A stretch of 64,000 bases of DNA from Cheilinus undulatus (GCF_018320785.1 NC_054879.1:43080698-43144697); one strand, 5' to 3'. Positions 12,232-25,440 are shown, counted from the first letter of the stretch. A program made the numbers and translations. Notes: generated by a model from the sequence alone, not told the origin.

Positions 12232-13705
12232 TACAGGTGTTGGAAAAAAATCAATTCACATCAGAATCCCATAATTTAATGTCTACAATTCTGAATCGAT
12301 TAAATATTTCCAAAAATGTAATTTCTAAACGTACTTTGTTATATCCTGGGTGTATTCTTAACTGCAGACCAGCTGCAGGTCACTTCCTTCGTGGGCCGTT
12401 TCAGACACCGATACCACAGGAGGTGTAGGGCATGTTAGCTGTGCTGTTAGCATTAGCAGCACTGTTAGCATTAGCAGCACTAGCTTTGAGTGTTGGTAAT
12501 GTTTACAATGCTGCGTCAACACACCCATGTACTGCCTGCACTGTCTATGGTGCCTTGAGTTCTTTAGTTTTTCCTGTTTCCCAAAGAAAAAATGGCTCAC
12601 TGTGGATTCTACAATCCCAAACATAACACCTGCTCACCTACATCGTTTACAGTGAAGGGTCTAGATCAGGCCTCTTCAATTAGTTTGGAACGGGGGCCAC
12701 TTCCTGAAGAAGCATCCATAAGAAGGGCCTGAGAGACATTGCATGATGCTGTGAATAAGTATTCACCCCCGTCCTAATTTTTTGGGAAAAGTCACTGCCC
12801 CTTAAACTTAATAAGTGTTTGTTCCACCTTTGGTGGCAGCAACAGCAAGCAAGCATTGTGATAAATGTCAACAAGTCTTTCACATCACTGTGGAGGAATT
12901 TTGGCCCACTCTTCTTTGCAAAATTGTTTTAATCCAGTCACATTGGAGGGTTTCCCAGCATGCTTTGGCTACTGGCTACATGCCCTTACACTGTAAAATA
13001 GTGATAAAAACAGTCTTTCTGGGTTGACACTTTAAAAAATTTTGATAGTGTATTAATTTGAGGCAATATTATTTTGTTGCCCATTTTTATCAAAAACTCG
13101 CTCAATTCCGGGGAGAAACTGAACCCATCTGTTACGCTGTATAGCCAGTACAACCAGTGAGTCCTGCGTTAATGGAACAATGCTCAGAACTAGAATAGAG
13201 AAGGAGGTTTAGGAAATATCTGAGATACTGCAAGACCTCAGTTTAAAATGACATAATATAGGAATGTTCAATTTTTAAATCAATATAGATTTTAGGGGCA
13301 CAAATTCTACATACTGGATCTTTAAAGGGCCACTAAAAATGACCTTGGGGGCCTGATCTGGCCCCAGAGCCTCCAACTGAATAGCCTGGGTTTAGATCTA
13401 TGAGTTTTTTTTTCCATAGACAAGTTTCTGATAAATAAGTTCTTGCTTAAGTTCACTGTAAGTTTATCATAATTGGTTGATTAAAAGAACACAGCAAAGC
13501 ATTTTAATATGCTTTTTAATGTCAAATAATAATTTGCAGCCCCTTAATGCACAGAAGACTGGAGCAGATGCTGAACTGATCACCTCTTTATGAGAAATAG
13601 GGAATGTGTTTAGAATCAGAAATCAGTTCCATTCTGAATCGAATCGTGACCCTCAGAATTAGAATTGAATCGAATCTTGAGATAATTAGATCCACATCTT
13701 TATCG
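12232..13705. repeat. Old composite repeat with gaatcgaatc-type sequence
   Basis: The left part starts caggtgttggaaaaaaatca and contains tctgaatcgattaa. The right part (13600-13700) repeats gaattgaatcgaatc. Together they look like one decayed hAT-like element opened by later insertions, among them the one at 12667-13388. A small tandem array of a ~18-bp unit (actgttagcattagcagc) lies at 12432-12487. Confidence 0.4.
12667..13388. mobile_element. hAT-like element with a Tc1 fragment inside
   Basis: Termini CAGGCCTCTTCAATTAG and, inverted, CAGGCTATTCAGTTGGAG pair imperfectly. The flanks ggtctagat and ggtttagat match in eight of nine bases. Inside, about 12745-12975 resembles the minus-strand transposase region of a fish Tc1/mariner element (ttttggcccactcttctttg). 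Confidence 0.55.
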
Positions 13706-14021
13706 CCCCTCGCCTCAGCTCCAACACCCTCTTCTCCAACCACTTCTCAGTAAACCTGCATTTATCTCTTATTTATATATGCACACATCCCTCAATCATA
13801 CAGTTAACTTGCTAGCTAGAGACAAACTGAAGCTTTAAGGATGCCCAGATAGCTCAATGGACCAGAATATAAACAATGACGTCGGATCTGAAGGATTGTG
13901 ATTAGAACTAAAATCAGAAGCGGAAAAAGTAGGCTACAGCCTCTTTTGACAAATGCAAAGATTGGAAAACAGCTGCAAAATTAAAAACGGTATGGTCCTG
14001 AGTTAAAGCCTTCTTAATACT
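13706..14021. other. Unassigned short spacer
   Basis: No gene or repeat is recognised between the composite repeat and the next hAT-like element. Confidence 0.4.
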
Positions 14022-14029
14022 TTCTAAAT

Positions 14030-14856
14030 CAGGGTTACTCAACCCTGCTCAACCAAAGAGCCAAATTGTTAAAAAATACCTTTGCAAGAGCCACAATCTA
14101 AGTGGTGAAAAGTGGCAAAAATAGGTTAAAGTGGCAATAAAAATAAGTTAAAGGGGGCAAAATGGTCAAAAAAGCAGCAAAGAAAAGGGTGAAAAGGGGC
14201 AAAACTGTCATAAAAGCCAAATACTGGGTGAAAAGTGACAAAATGGGGGAGAAAAAGTGGCAGAAAAAGACAGGAAGTGGCAAAATGTAGGTGAGAGGTG
14301 ACAAAAAATGTGGCAAGGTGGCAAAAATGGTCAAAAGTGATAAAAACATGACAAAAAATGAGTGGAAAGTGAGTAAAATGTGCAAAAGGCAGCCAAAGGT
14401 GAGGGAATGGGCAAAAAACAGCAGAGTGGCAAAAATTTGGGGGGAAAAAATGGCATTTAATGGCAAAAGGTAGCTTAAATGAGTGGAAATTGGCAAAAAT
14501 GGGGAAACAATTGCAAATAGTAAAAAGCAGCATGAAAGAGTCAAAAACAGGACAAAAAGATGTGACAAAAGTGGGCATAAAACAGTAAAAAAAATTGATT
14601 CAAGTGGCAAAAAATGCAAATAAGGGAAATGAAAATATACAGACAAATTTAAAGTTAAAGACAATTAAAGTGTACTGTACTGTAGTGTGGTAAACAAACT
14701 GATTAGTGTGACTTGCAATGGATAATTTCTGAGGTAAAAGTTTCCCTTTATTTAACGTTTTCTGGGGGAATAATATTTCAAATTAAGACGTTAAAGAGCC
14801 ACAATCATCACAAAAGAGCCACATGTGGCTCAAGAGGCACACGTTGAGTATCACTG
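14030..14856. mobile_element. hAT-like element with an internal aaagtggcaaaa minisatellite
   Basis: The ends are CAGGGTTACTCAAC and, inverted, CAGTGATACTCAAC, followed by gagcc-rich subterminal sequence. Flanks ttctaaat (14022-14029) and ttctaaag (14857-14864) are an 8-bp duplication with one mismatch. About 14100-14630 is a degenerate tandem array of a ~20-bp aagtggcaaaaatggg-like unit. The long hydrophobic minus-strand frame there is a by-product of the array. Confidence 0.75.
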
Positions 14857-14864
14857 TTCTAAAG

Positions 14865-17800
14865 CCTCAATTTTTTCTGAATTGATTTATTAGATTTTTA
14901 AGATCCTGCAGGCCCCCCTGACAGAGATCACATATTATCTTTGCGAGTCCTCTCACTGTGAAACAAACCCACGTCAGATCTCATGACGACTCCTCTGCCA
15001 GTGAACACTGCTCCTGGGTTTGATTTCTCAATTGCACTTCATAAATGAAAGAGAGGGAGATCCCCAGATAAAATGACTAGGAGAGATTAAATACCTGTCA
15101 GGTGTAGTGTGGCTGCATTGTTCACTGGTGGAGGAACATTTCTGTAAGGATAAAAACATAAAGCGTTATCTGAACCATTTAAATCTTAATAAATGATGCA
15201 GATGGTTTAAAGTGTGTCTAACCAGCTGTTTAGAAAATAACCATCCAAACCATGTAGCTACAACTCTGATAGTGGTAGTCATTCATTCACTCTGCACCGC
15301 CTCCTTAAATGTCTTAAATTACATGACTAACTCAAATTATTGTCATTCATACAACACATATATCAGAACCACAATTGTTTAACACAGTTCTACATGTGAT
15401 GGAACAAATGCATTAGATTACAGCTCTAATACCATAATTGAATTCTAGCTCTGGGCAGAAATTTGATTTAATCAATTGTTACCACCTGGTTTGATGTTTA
15501 AAAGACCACACACAGGTTCAGAATATTAGAGGTAATTTCATTTTACGGTTATGCATCGATATATAACTCACACACCTTGTATTTTGTGGGAGCGGGTGAC
15601 ACCAGCTGCCTCCAGACTCAGATCTTCATCTTTAATTTCTATGTGCTCAGACACAATGCCTGTCGTCACACAGTCTGGGGTCATTATGTACAGAGAGAAG
15701 AAGAAAAAAAGTACAAGAAGATGAGAGCAGGTCTGCAGTCACAATGCTTCCATTTAACATGGCAGGGTTCGAATAGTGAGAAGGGGGGGGGGTGTCTTGC
15801 CCTTTCTGTCCAATTGTGCAACCTCGAGAGACACCGAAGCCCCGCAGGCTGACAGAGGAGTCTCCCCATCATCACTCGCATAATTCTGCTCTGGCACAAA
15901 CCCATGAGTAAGATGGGGATTTACTCCCAAGGGTGCTGGCATGTGTTCAAGGGGTTTATGGATATTTGCCAGGGCAAAGGATAATGCTAATATTTGTAGT
16001 GTGCATATTGTTTGAATAGTTAGCTGTCAGGCAGAATAAAATACACATGCAAATTTATTAGTAGGGTCTCATTTTAAATACTTTGGATTTTTGAAAAGTT
16101 GAGTTTTCTGCTCAACTTAGCACTTCATTATGATTCCCATCTTTTCTCTGAAATGCACCTCCTTTGTCCTGCTCCAAAGCCACTTGTTCAATGGGTCAAT
16201 TACTATGTTTTTCTCCCCCATGCAGCCTCACATAGTCAAATAGATGTTTTCGCCGCTCCTTCTTATGACAATGTTTCTGTGATTTATTCAGCCTTTTGCT
16301 TGTATCAAATAACAATAACTAGAAATAGCCTAATGCAGAAATAGCAACTCAAACTCGCTTTTCAAGCCTTGAAAAAGAAGCATACAAGGCATTGATTTTC
16401 CAGTCTTTTGTAACTCGTGGTTGTATTGAAATGGAAGGGAACAATGCTTTGATATACAGTAGCTATTGTGAGATATTGTGTGCATGTTTTATATTAGAAG
16501 CTTAAAGGCTGAGTTTCATATTGAAGAGGACTGCTGAGGGTCACCTTATGTACGGCTGCCCTGGCTTCACAGAGAGGAAACACCTGCAGAGAGAAACACA
16601 TGTTGGGGAGCAGGGAAACCTCTGCTGTCTATTTTGCTCTGATGAACTACATCCATGTAAAGAGGATGGTGACCTTGTTCAGATCATTTGTTGCTCTGGA
16701 GATTGTTCAAACTCACCACAAGGGAGGGCTTGATAAGAAGGCATGTAGAGTTAGCAGAATGGCTCTATTTGTTGCAAGCAGCTTGATGGAAGTTTCTGCA
16801 GAGGGCAACAAGCTGAAGTCTGGGAGGAGCTTTGCTGTGTAGTGCCTCTGCGTTTTCAGGCTGTGTGAGAAAGTTTTGTACCTCCATGCAGCCTGGTTAA
16901 AATTAGCCCCAGAGCCAGAGTGTGGACAGCAGCTGGAGTGCAAGAGTCAGCTCTGGCAGTGGTGATAATCAGCAGGGAGGATGTGGAGAGAGAAACCCTC
17001 AGGGAGGAGGAGGGGGTGCAGAGAGAGGGAGGAGGAGGGAGAGGGGGGGTTGCTGTGATCTTACAGGCCCAATCAGAACCCAAGTGGAGCCGAGGCCTCA
17101 TGCAGTGTAACAGCACACCATCGCGCTGCAGCACTCAACATCCTGGACACAGAGCAGGTCTCCTCCCTAACCGGCTGCTTAACCCTTTCAGAGTGTGTGT
17201 GTGCGCAGCCCCCCCTCGGGCCCTCATTCGCTCATCACTGCACTAATCAGCCTCAGAGACAGCAGCTGCAGGGAGCCCCACTCCTAACCTGGGCTGGAGA
17301 GGCTGTTACCCTCAGCAAGAGGAGTGCAAATACAGAGCTTAGTGTTCTCAACAGCGACCGCAGAGCATCCACATGCCTGACACTGGCTGCCTCTCCTATT
17401 GTGTCACATACAGCTCATTGGTCAGACAGGCACCTGAAAATGTGTTTCTCTCTCAGACAGCGGGGTGGAAGAAGTATTCACGTGCTGAACCTAAAGAAAA
17501 GTAAGCAAAAACATATGACAGGCAGTTACAACTTCAAGTATTACATTCATATCACCTTAATTATAAGGTGGGTTCTTATTAAACCACTGTTTAATTTGTA
17601 AAAACCAATAAATAAATAATTAAAACAAATATTGCATTCAGAATTTTACTAATTTATATCTTAGCCCTTTTGTTTCAATGTATTGTTGTGAAGAGTTAAC
17701 ATTTTTAGAATTTAAAGCAAGCAGACTGAACCACCACACATTAAATTTCCCAAAATATTAAACCTTAGACAATTATAACACAACTTTAAATCCCTAACAT

Positions 17801-17938
17801 GTATTTTTTGTAGCATCAAACAGATTGTAATTGAGCAATTTTAATGAAAAACAGATATTCAGCACAGAAAGACTTCTGCCATGCTGTGTTTTATGATAAA
17901 TCTCTGCAAATCAGACCTTCTGCTCACCTTAGCCTTTA
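14865..17938. other. Largely unique sequence without a recognised gene
   Basis: 15000-17500 is comparatively complex, with TAAT-rich parts (15900-16050) and a GA-rich run at 16975-17050. It may hold conserved non-coding elements. Several overlapping short frames around 16.5-17.6 kb show no domain or exon signature. 17600-17938 is AT-rich. Confidence 0.35.
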
Positions 17939-18105
17939 AACCGGTGACACCCAACGCGTGGCTCTTTTGTGAAAACTCATGGCTCTTTTAAGTCTTAATT
18001 GAAAACAGTTCCAACAGAAACTTTAAAAAGGGAAATTTTGACCTCAAGAATGATCCATTGCAAGTCATATCAATCAGGTGGCTTCCTACACGTATACAGT
18101 AGGCT
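17939..18105. repeat. Fragment of the 14030-14856 element family, inverted
   Basis: This sequence (cgtggctcttttgtgaaaac, then tgatccattgcaagtcat) matches the inverted right end of the 14030-14856 element over about 150 bp, with many substitutions. The rest of the copy is missing. Confidence 0.65.
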
Positions 18106-18339
18106 TTAAATGTCACATTTAATTGTAAACCTTAATTTCTTACTGTATATTTCCATAAGTTGTGTTCAAGAAAGAAACGCAAGATAAATATCACTGATTC
18201 TTGTGAAAAGGGATGAAACAGGTTCAGAACTTGACTTTTGTTTTACTACAATATGAAGGGGATATTAATGTAAACAGAGGTCTAAAATAGCACTTGTATA
18301 AAGGAATGGATTTTTATTCTAACTTTTTTTGGTTCCTAA

Positions 18340-19190
18340 ATATGATTTTTTGCTGGGCTGTTCTGACTCCGATACCAGTAAAGGAAATACGTCCAATACT
18401 GCTTAAAATGCAGGTATTGTATTGGCGAGTACATGAATTTTTACACCGATCCGATACCATTTGTTTTAGCTTTATATTTCGCTTTGTTTAGCCGTGCTAA
18501 ACGTTAGCGCTACAAACCGTAAATCTATTCATCTTTGCTGTTGGAAAGCACTGCATGCATGAGCTACAGTTTTAAGAGCAGCAAAGAAGAACCAAAGGAG
18601 CCACTGCAGCAGCAAAGAATGGGGCTGTGTGACAATTTTTCTCTGAATGTGATCATTAAAATGCCTTCCTTCCAGACCGGTGCTGTCATGCACGACAACA
18701 AGTGACACAGCCATTGTGCCTTCCTGTTGATGCCTTTGAATCCCTTGAAGCAGCATTTTCAGTGAGCCTAGAACTCATGAGGCTTTGGGGGACTTATATG
18801 ATTAAACTAAGTGAGAGTTGTGTGATCTCCTGTGTGTCTTTCATCTGTTTTTATTTGCCCTACTGTGTGGGTTTCTTTTTAAGTTTGTTTTCAGTACCTG
18901 CAAAGTTTTTATGTATTTTATGATAATTTTTTATGTTCAATGTGGTTTTTATGTTTTTACTTGTTTTAGTCACTGTGCAGCACTTATGTAAACATAATGT
19001 TTTGTAAAATGTGCTATATAAATGAAGTGGATTGGATTGGAAATCCACACCAGTAAACCCGACATTGAACATCCTTTTTATCCATTTTATTTGAATTACG
19101 ATAATTTATTACCATTAGCTCGAACGCTAACTCAATGGTAGCCACCATATTGTTTACCATATTGGTATCGGAACATCCCTAACTTTTTGC
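18340..19190. repeat. Old hAT-like element with a LINE 3' end inside
   Basis: The left part contains tgactccgataccag and ccgatccgatacc. The right end reads ttggtatcggaacatcccta. These are typical ends of a common fish non-autonomous hAT. About 18860-19040 reads like an L2-type LINE tail: tgtgctatataaatgaagtg followed by attgg repeats. Confidence 0.45.
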
Positions 19191-19980
19191 CAACCACATC
19201 TTGATTTTTGTCAATTTTGTCAGACAAACTTAAATGTAAATCATTTCTATTTTATTAATTCAAGATGATTGTCCAGTTCTCATCTGTCGGTTTTTATCAA
19301 TGCTGGTATTCAGTGATATTTAGAGATAAAATGCATTATTTTCCACTTTTCTTCTTATCTTATCAAAATTTGATGATTTTCTAACTTTCTCTCTAATATT
19401 AACCATAATTTTTAATAAATTAGTTATTGTGGCACATAGATTTGCTGGTATTTTAACAAATAAGCAGAATAAAATGAGCAGAGGATGACATATTTTTTGC
19501 AAAATGAACAAAACATCATGCCCCAGGTGGTACGTTTAGATGTGTTTTATACATGTTTAGCTATGTTTGGATGCTGCTTGTTGTACAGTTGTTCTGCACC
19601 ATGCATGAAGTTATCCACTGAGTTAGAGTTCCCACCTGTGACTTTAAGAGTGTAAAATTTAACTCTGTATATGATGAATTAACACTTAATTTTGCTGTGT
19701 ATTCTACCTTAATAAAGAAATGTGACTTTGCTTGACCAGCATGTTTGGAGATCTATTCTCTTGTTCTTGCCAAAAAGGAAATATCATATTTCACTGTACA
19801 ATTCCTCAGTACTCTAAGTAAACTTTAAATTAAATATGTTTTATTTTTACTTGAGTAGAACTCTAGAACAGTAATTTTACTTTTACTTAAATACATTTTA
19901 ACCAGAGAGACAGTATAAGTAAGGACAAATACATTTCTTTTAATTAATCTGCACATTTTGACTTGATTCTTTTCTATGTG
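19191..19980. other. AT-rich unassigned stretch
   Basis: This is AT-rich sequence. 19800-19925 has the ttttacttgagta-type low-complexity repeats common in fish. No gene is seen. Confidence 0.4.
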
Positions 19981-19984
19981 AAGG

Positions 19985-20642
19985 GTCGTTCCTGGCTATT
20001 GGTGACTTTTCAGTGTGCAAACTTTTAGGAAAAAAAAAATTCAAAATTGCTAGATTGAATGTTGTAAATGTACATACCAATACTTAGCTTTCCTTAGAAA
20101 GCTAAGTATTGGTATGGTATGATCTAATTCAATCAAGTTTTTTCACTTTTACACAAAAATGATTGTGTAAAACTTTGATTCCCCACCTGGGGTCCAGGAC
20201 CCCCAGGGGGTTGTGTGCTCTGAGGCTGCCAAAATTGGATTAGCAAATATTGGCTAAAACCATGATAAATCAGTTATTAAGTAGTTTATACAACGGTCTT
20301 TTAATTAGAAATGCATGTATAGGCCTTTTTAGGTTTTTATCAGTGAAACAGTTAAAATCTATGTTGATTTTTGGTGGCAGTGTGTCACTTTTTCTCCTCT
20401 CATGTGTCCTGGGGGGGCTCCACTTTTCTTACATATATGTAGAGGGGCTCCAAGGAAATGTGGTTGTGATACACTGGTATAGAATGTGACTTTTTGTATG
20501 AAGAAAAGGCACCTAAAGTTAGTAAATATCATAGGTCCTCAGTCTCTAAAAAGTCATTTGAAAACTACAGTTTATTTACTTTGAGTAAAATACTAAAATT
20601 TAAATCCTGGGGACAGAGAAGTCACCAATAGCAAGGAATACC
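19985..20642. repeat. Inverted-repeat-bounded composite with a 19-bp hairpin
   Basis: ggtcgttcctggctattggt (19985) and the inverse of aagtcaccaatagcaaggaa (20615) form about 27-bp imperfect inverted ends. Inside are a perfect 19-bp hairpin (20073-20116) and a hAT-like segment at about 20180-20480 (cacctggggtccagg). The segment's middle is repeated at 50040-50150. Confidence 0.5.
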
Positions 20643-20646
20643 CCTA

Positions 20647-22849
20647 AAACCAATACAAATCTAGAACTACACCTATCAGGTTGAGCCTAAAGGTAAACAA
20701 AAAAAACGTAACGTTAGACATTTTCCTTTAAAATATAAAGCAGTCAAATAGAAGTTGTCAAAGAAAGGAAATAATCAAACACTCTTAAAAGAGCACTTAA
20801 GTGTGTTTTAATGATGCTCTTTGTTCCTGTTTATTTGTCAGTGGTCACTGATGAACTGTAAGTCATAAATAGTTTAAATAAATCTCTGATGGATTGAACC
20901 ATAAGAAGAAAAAGGTACTGTTTTCACTGAATGTACCTTTAGTTGTGGCATGTCCTCACTAAATCAGACTGTGGGTCAGGCCAGCTCAGAGGTTGCACGC
21001 GACCGGTGGTTCATCAGTGTGTGCATGACACATGGACATGATGGAGGGTGAGGAGGAACGTCCGGACAGGTGGGGTCAGAGCCAGGTCTGATTGCACAGC
21101 TGCTGATCCTTCACTACATTTCAGAGACAAACCAGCACCGCAATCCTTCTGCAGTCCTTGAATCCATCCATTCACTGTAACAACGATGAAACAGACCCAG
21201 ACCTCGGATCCTGTACTCCATGCTGCCATGTGGTCAGGGAGACAAAGTTTAGTCACAAAACTTCTTAGATTTGAGGTTGAATGTCATATGTTCTGCTGTG
21301 TAAAGGCAACAAAGGTTTTCTAAGTCCCACAAATAAATTACTCAGTCAATGTCTCTGCACACTGCTGAGTTCAAGAAACATTTCTACCAAAGAACTGAAT
21401 GATACTGGCAGAGCTGAAACGATCTTCGTGGCCCAGCCTGACATGACATGAAGCAACACTTTTATGTTGTCTGTCAAATATACTGGGGAAAAAAATCAAT
21501 GCAGCTTGACAGCATTACATAAAGAGCTTTTGTGCCTTGATATTTCTTTTCTGCTCATGTACTTTTGTCTAGGGTGTACAGAGTCACTCTTCGAGGCCCA
21601 GGGGGAGCAGATCTGGCAGGAACAATGTGGGAATCCAAGGAGGAAACTGCAAATGTTGTCTTTTCTCTGAACAGTTTCTGCTGTGACTCAACAAGAGGCT
21701 ACATCTTTACAGACCATTTAATAGGACAACAACATCCATCACAGGAGACGGGTTAGAAAGTACCTTCAGCACAAGTCAACAAATCAATATTCAAACGCTG
21801 AATTCCTTGATGCAAAAAACCCCAAAACAAATTAAAAGTTCATGGATGATGTAAAACTCTAAAGCAGAGGTTTAATGTTCAGAGTCATGGTAATTCCACA
21901 GGACATTGTTTTTGGCCATGTTTAAATATGCAATATCTATTTTCCTAATCTGAATCTCTTTTTCCAAGTGCATTTTGTGGTTTTGTAATACAGATAATTG
22001 TCACTCCAACTTGTTTACTGATGAATAACCAGAACTGCAGATTTTATAAACATGGAAAAATCTTACAAATCCACATTATATCAGCTCTCCCAATCAGGGG
22101 AATTTCCACTTTTTAGACTGGGACCCTGGCTTTTGTAGGGATGGAAAGAAGTGTGTGTGCTCCACACAAAAAAAACACATTTTGACCCTTTTTCTATTCA
22201 CTGTCCATATCTGCTTTAACTATTGCTATTTGTGTACTATACACATGTTATATTCCTGTGTCCTGTATTTTTCCCCCTAAAAATTAAAATAAGAAAGTGG
22301 CAATATTTACCACTATGTGATTAAATCTTCTGGACCTAAAGGAAGATTGCAATCAGAAGAGTTTATCATAAAGGACATTTGCTGTAAAAATGCAAAGGCT
22401 AACCCTGTTGCACCATTAGACAATAGAAAATGTTGGATGAAACATAATTGGAGTCAGCCATTTAGTTGCTGAGGGAGGATACTGAAGTCAATCTAGCGAT
22501 CGCCATTTTGAACATGCTCCTTCAAACTGCCTTTAGATCAACCTAGAAACACAGGTGAGGTCAAAGCAGGTCTAAACAGCTTCAACGCACTGAAGTCAAC
22601 CATGCCCCTTCTCTGCAAAACAGCCTGGCTGCAAACCGTTTATCTCTAACAGCCGCTCTGAAATGCTGAATATTTTAGAACAGAAATACTCACTAAAACG
22701 TGTAAAATAAAATCAAATTAAACATCCGTTTAGGGGGTAAGGATAAGGGTCAGGATACAGAAAGCTGAAAATTAAAAACCTGGCTCGCAAAAACCTAATT
22801 ACAAAACATTAAATATATATATAAGTTAACAGTCTGTCAATATGACAAA
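20647..22849. other. Unassigned sequence
   Basis: 20900-21800 is complex and non-repetitive and might be conserved non-coding DNA. 21800-22849 is AT-rich without a recognised element. Reading frames are short and unrecognised. Confidence 0.35.
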
Positions 22850-22899
22850 AAAGATCATCCTCCATGGAAGAATTCTAATGCAGCAAGTGTAAACTTTAT

Positions 22900-23215
22900 A
22901 TCTCTATTGGCTATGTAAGCTATGTAGAAAATGTAGCTAAAGTAAAGCTCACAAAGCAGCCATGTAAGCTAAGTGTCTACGTATCTGACACAGCTAATGT
23001 GGCTAAAACTAAGCTCACAAATCCGCTTTCTAGGCTATGTATCTACGTAGCTAAGTTAACTTTAGCTATGTTTACCAAAGCTCAGGTTGCTAAAGCTAAC
23101 TTAGCTGTGGATAATGGAGCAACATAGCTAAAGCTAAGCTCATAAAGCAGCCAATGTAAGCTTGGTGTCTACATATCTAACACAGCGAATGTGACTAAAG
23201 CTAAACTCACAAAAA
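22900..23215. repeat. Tandem array of gctaaagctaagctca-type repeats
   Basis: A block starting near 22937 (ctcacaaagcagcc, then gtgtctacgtatctgacaca) recurs near 23129 (ctcataaagcagcc, then gtgtctacatatctaacaca), a unit of about 190 bp. Smaller gctaa units lie between. A similar gctac-rich patch lies at 26850-26905. Confidence 0.6.
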
Positions 23216-24240
23216 TACACCAAAATTTCCTCTAATATTCCCAAAACTTAGAGCATTTTTTTCCTGGAATATAAGCATGAAATTTGCACCAAAAATTTCA
23301 TGAAAATTCCTGCAACATTCAAGCAAATTACCCTAAATTTCAAAGCAGATTTCACTTGACATTTCTTTTTTTTTTTTTAAAGGTTTATTTTGGGCATTTT
23401 GTGCCTTTATTTGACAGAGGAGAGGATAGTGGATAGAGTCGGAAGCAGGGAAGAGAGCGGGGAGATACATGCGGCAAAGGGCCCAAGGCCGGCCCGGACA
23501 CGGGCCACCCGTGCACATGGGTCGCGCGCCTCATCCACTCCGCCACCTGCGCCCCCACTTGACATTTCTGATCAAATATTTAAAAATTACAAGTTCATTC
23601 CACCATAATCAGATGGAAAATTTCTCCCCCGAAATATCCCCTAAACATTTGATCAAATTCCCAAAAGATTCCATGAAAATTCAGGAAAATTTGAAGTAAA
23701 CTACCCAAGTTTCCAATCAAATTCCCAAAATGAACAAAAAAATTAACAATTTCTCATGAAAGTAACAAAAAATGTAAACATTTAACATTAGCTCTCTGTA
23801 AAATTCCAAGATCCCTTTAAAAACACCCCAAAATGTCCTCATAGATTCCCCAAATGGTGAGTAATATTTTTAAAAACCTTAAGATACACATGAAATTCTA
23901 ACTGAAAAATCACAGAAAATTCCTGCAAAATTCAAGCAAATAAACCTCAATTACAACACAAATATCACTAAAAATTGTTATCAAATTCCCAAAAAAATAC
24001 AAATAATTTCCTCCAAAATGCCTTTGAAAATGTCACAAAAAATCCACCAAAGCCCCTAAAATTTCATGCAAATTTTGCAGTAAATTCCCTACCCAAATTC
24101 CAAATCCAGTCCCTGAAAGATTCAAAAATAATTTCCCCAAATTGTCACGAAAGCCCCCCCCCCCAAAAAAAGAAATATGAGGAAGAGAATTTTCAAGACA
24201 TCCTAAGCACACGACTAAACTTTTGTTGAAATTCTGGTCA
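23216..24240. repeat. Degenerate aaaattcc/ttcccaaaa repeat region
   Basis: This is low-complexity sequence built from variants of aaattcccaaaa and ccatgaaaattc, with no clean period. It is interrupted by the SINE at 23367-23555. Probably the interior of an old element, as ends were not found. Confidence 0.5.
23367..23555 (-). mobile_element. tRNA-derived SINE with perfect target duplication
   Basis: On the minus strand the head reads gggggcgcaggtggcggagt, the same family as 11741. The tail ends caaataaaggcacaaaatgc followed by A residues. The 14-bp sequence cacttgacatttct flanks both sides exactly (23353-23366 and 23556-23569), which marks a fairly recent insertion by target-primed reverse transcription. 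Confidence 0.9.
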
Positions 24241-25440
24241 ATCATTTTAACAAAATCTAACAGTAGAATTTATAACTGTGTTGTAGGAAAGCCAAAAATG
24301 AAACAACTCCTATGTGCGTGCAGGGTCTCAGGAGGATATGGCATTCCTTTGAATGATGTTAGCTGTTATCCAGCACTGACTTCAGGGATAGTGGCTGTTT
24401 ACTACTTAAAAGGGAATATTAAAAACTTTTTTAGGGTGAAAATCATCAACCATATTCAGCTGCAGTGTCCATATAATCGGATTACAGCTAAAACCTTAGT
24501 TTATTCTGCTGCTCTCTTTCAGAGGTGACAAAGCCATGACCACTTCTGACTGCCCAGGTGTGAAGAGGGGGGTTAGCTGGGTGTGACTATGTGGCCCTGT
24601 AACACTCCCAGCTTTACCCTGCTGCATCTCAGCCCGTGATGAATGCACCAGCCTCTCTCCCTCTCTTGTCCAGAAGAGGATCAGCGGCGGCTTAAAGCAA
24701 CCCGGGCTGGGAGGTGAACAAGTGGAGCTTTGAGGAGCCCTCTGCCAGTCAGACGGAGAGCTCCAGGCCCCAAGCCCTCAGGGGTTAACCTCTCAGACTG
24801 CCAAGCAAAATACTGCAAGAGTCTCGCAATTACGGAGACAGTCAAAGGCCACACGCAATTTCCAGAGCTATTTACACAGTCAAAAGCCCCCCCGCCCCCC
24901 CCCAGAACTGCCAAGAATAGGCAGAATTAAGATGGCAGAGAGAAGGAAGGTGGGCTTTTTAATACCCTTTGCCCTCCTCTGGCTGCAATTCATTCACAAA
25001 GCAACTAATGGCAAAGGTAGAGGCGTTTTCCAGCAAATACAGAATACAGCGATATGTTCACAAACACATTTATTGATTCAGTAAGTAAACACACGCTGAC
25101 AGGCACATTTCACTGTATACTAATAAACTCTAAAACACCTCTGGGAAGCTTAAAATGCTCAGAGTGGTCCAACAAACAGAGCAGGCAGGATGGTATAAAG
25201 AAAAATGTCTATCAAAGTGTATCCTATCTCAATTATAATATCAATACACAGCACATAAGTGATCAAGTAAGACTTAAAGGTTAAAGAGGGGTTGTTAATG
25301 TGTTATTACAGCATTTCTCCTGCTTGACAGGCTACTAATATAAAAGTATTTCATGAAATTCATTTTGGACCAAAAAGCCATCCTATTTATTCATTTTCAA
25401 AAGTGCACACAGTTGTTGAAAGCTGAGGTCCCAACCTGAT
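24241..25440. other. Unique sequence, candidate non-coding conservation
   Basis: 24540-24960 is GC-richer and complex, with no coding signature. The remainder is mixed. Nothing is recognised. Confidence 0.35.

Noticed and set aside
14098..14664. A 188-residue hydrophobic minus-strand frame that looks like a multi-pass membrane protein
   Set aside because: It is the translation of a degenerate aagtggcaaaa minisatellite. The repeating F/L/H/P pattern follows the DNA repeat, and an overlapping frame in the same array gives a similar product.
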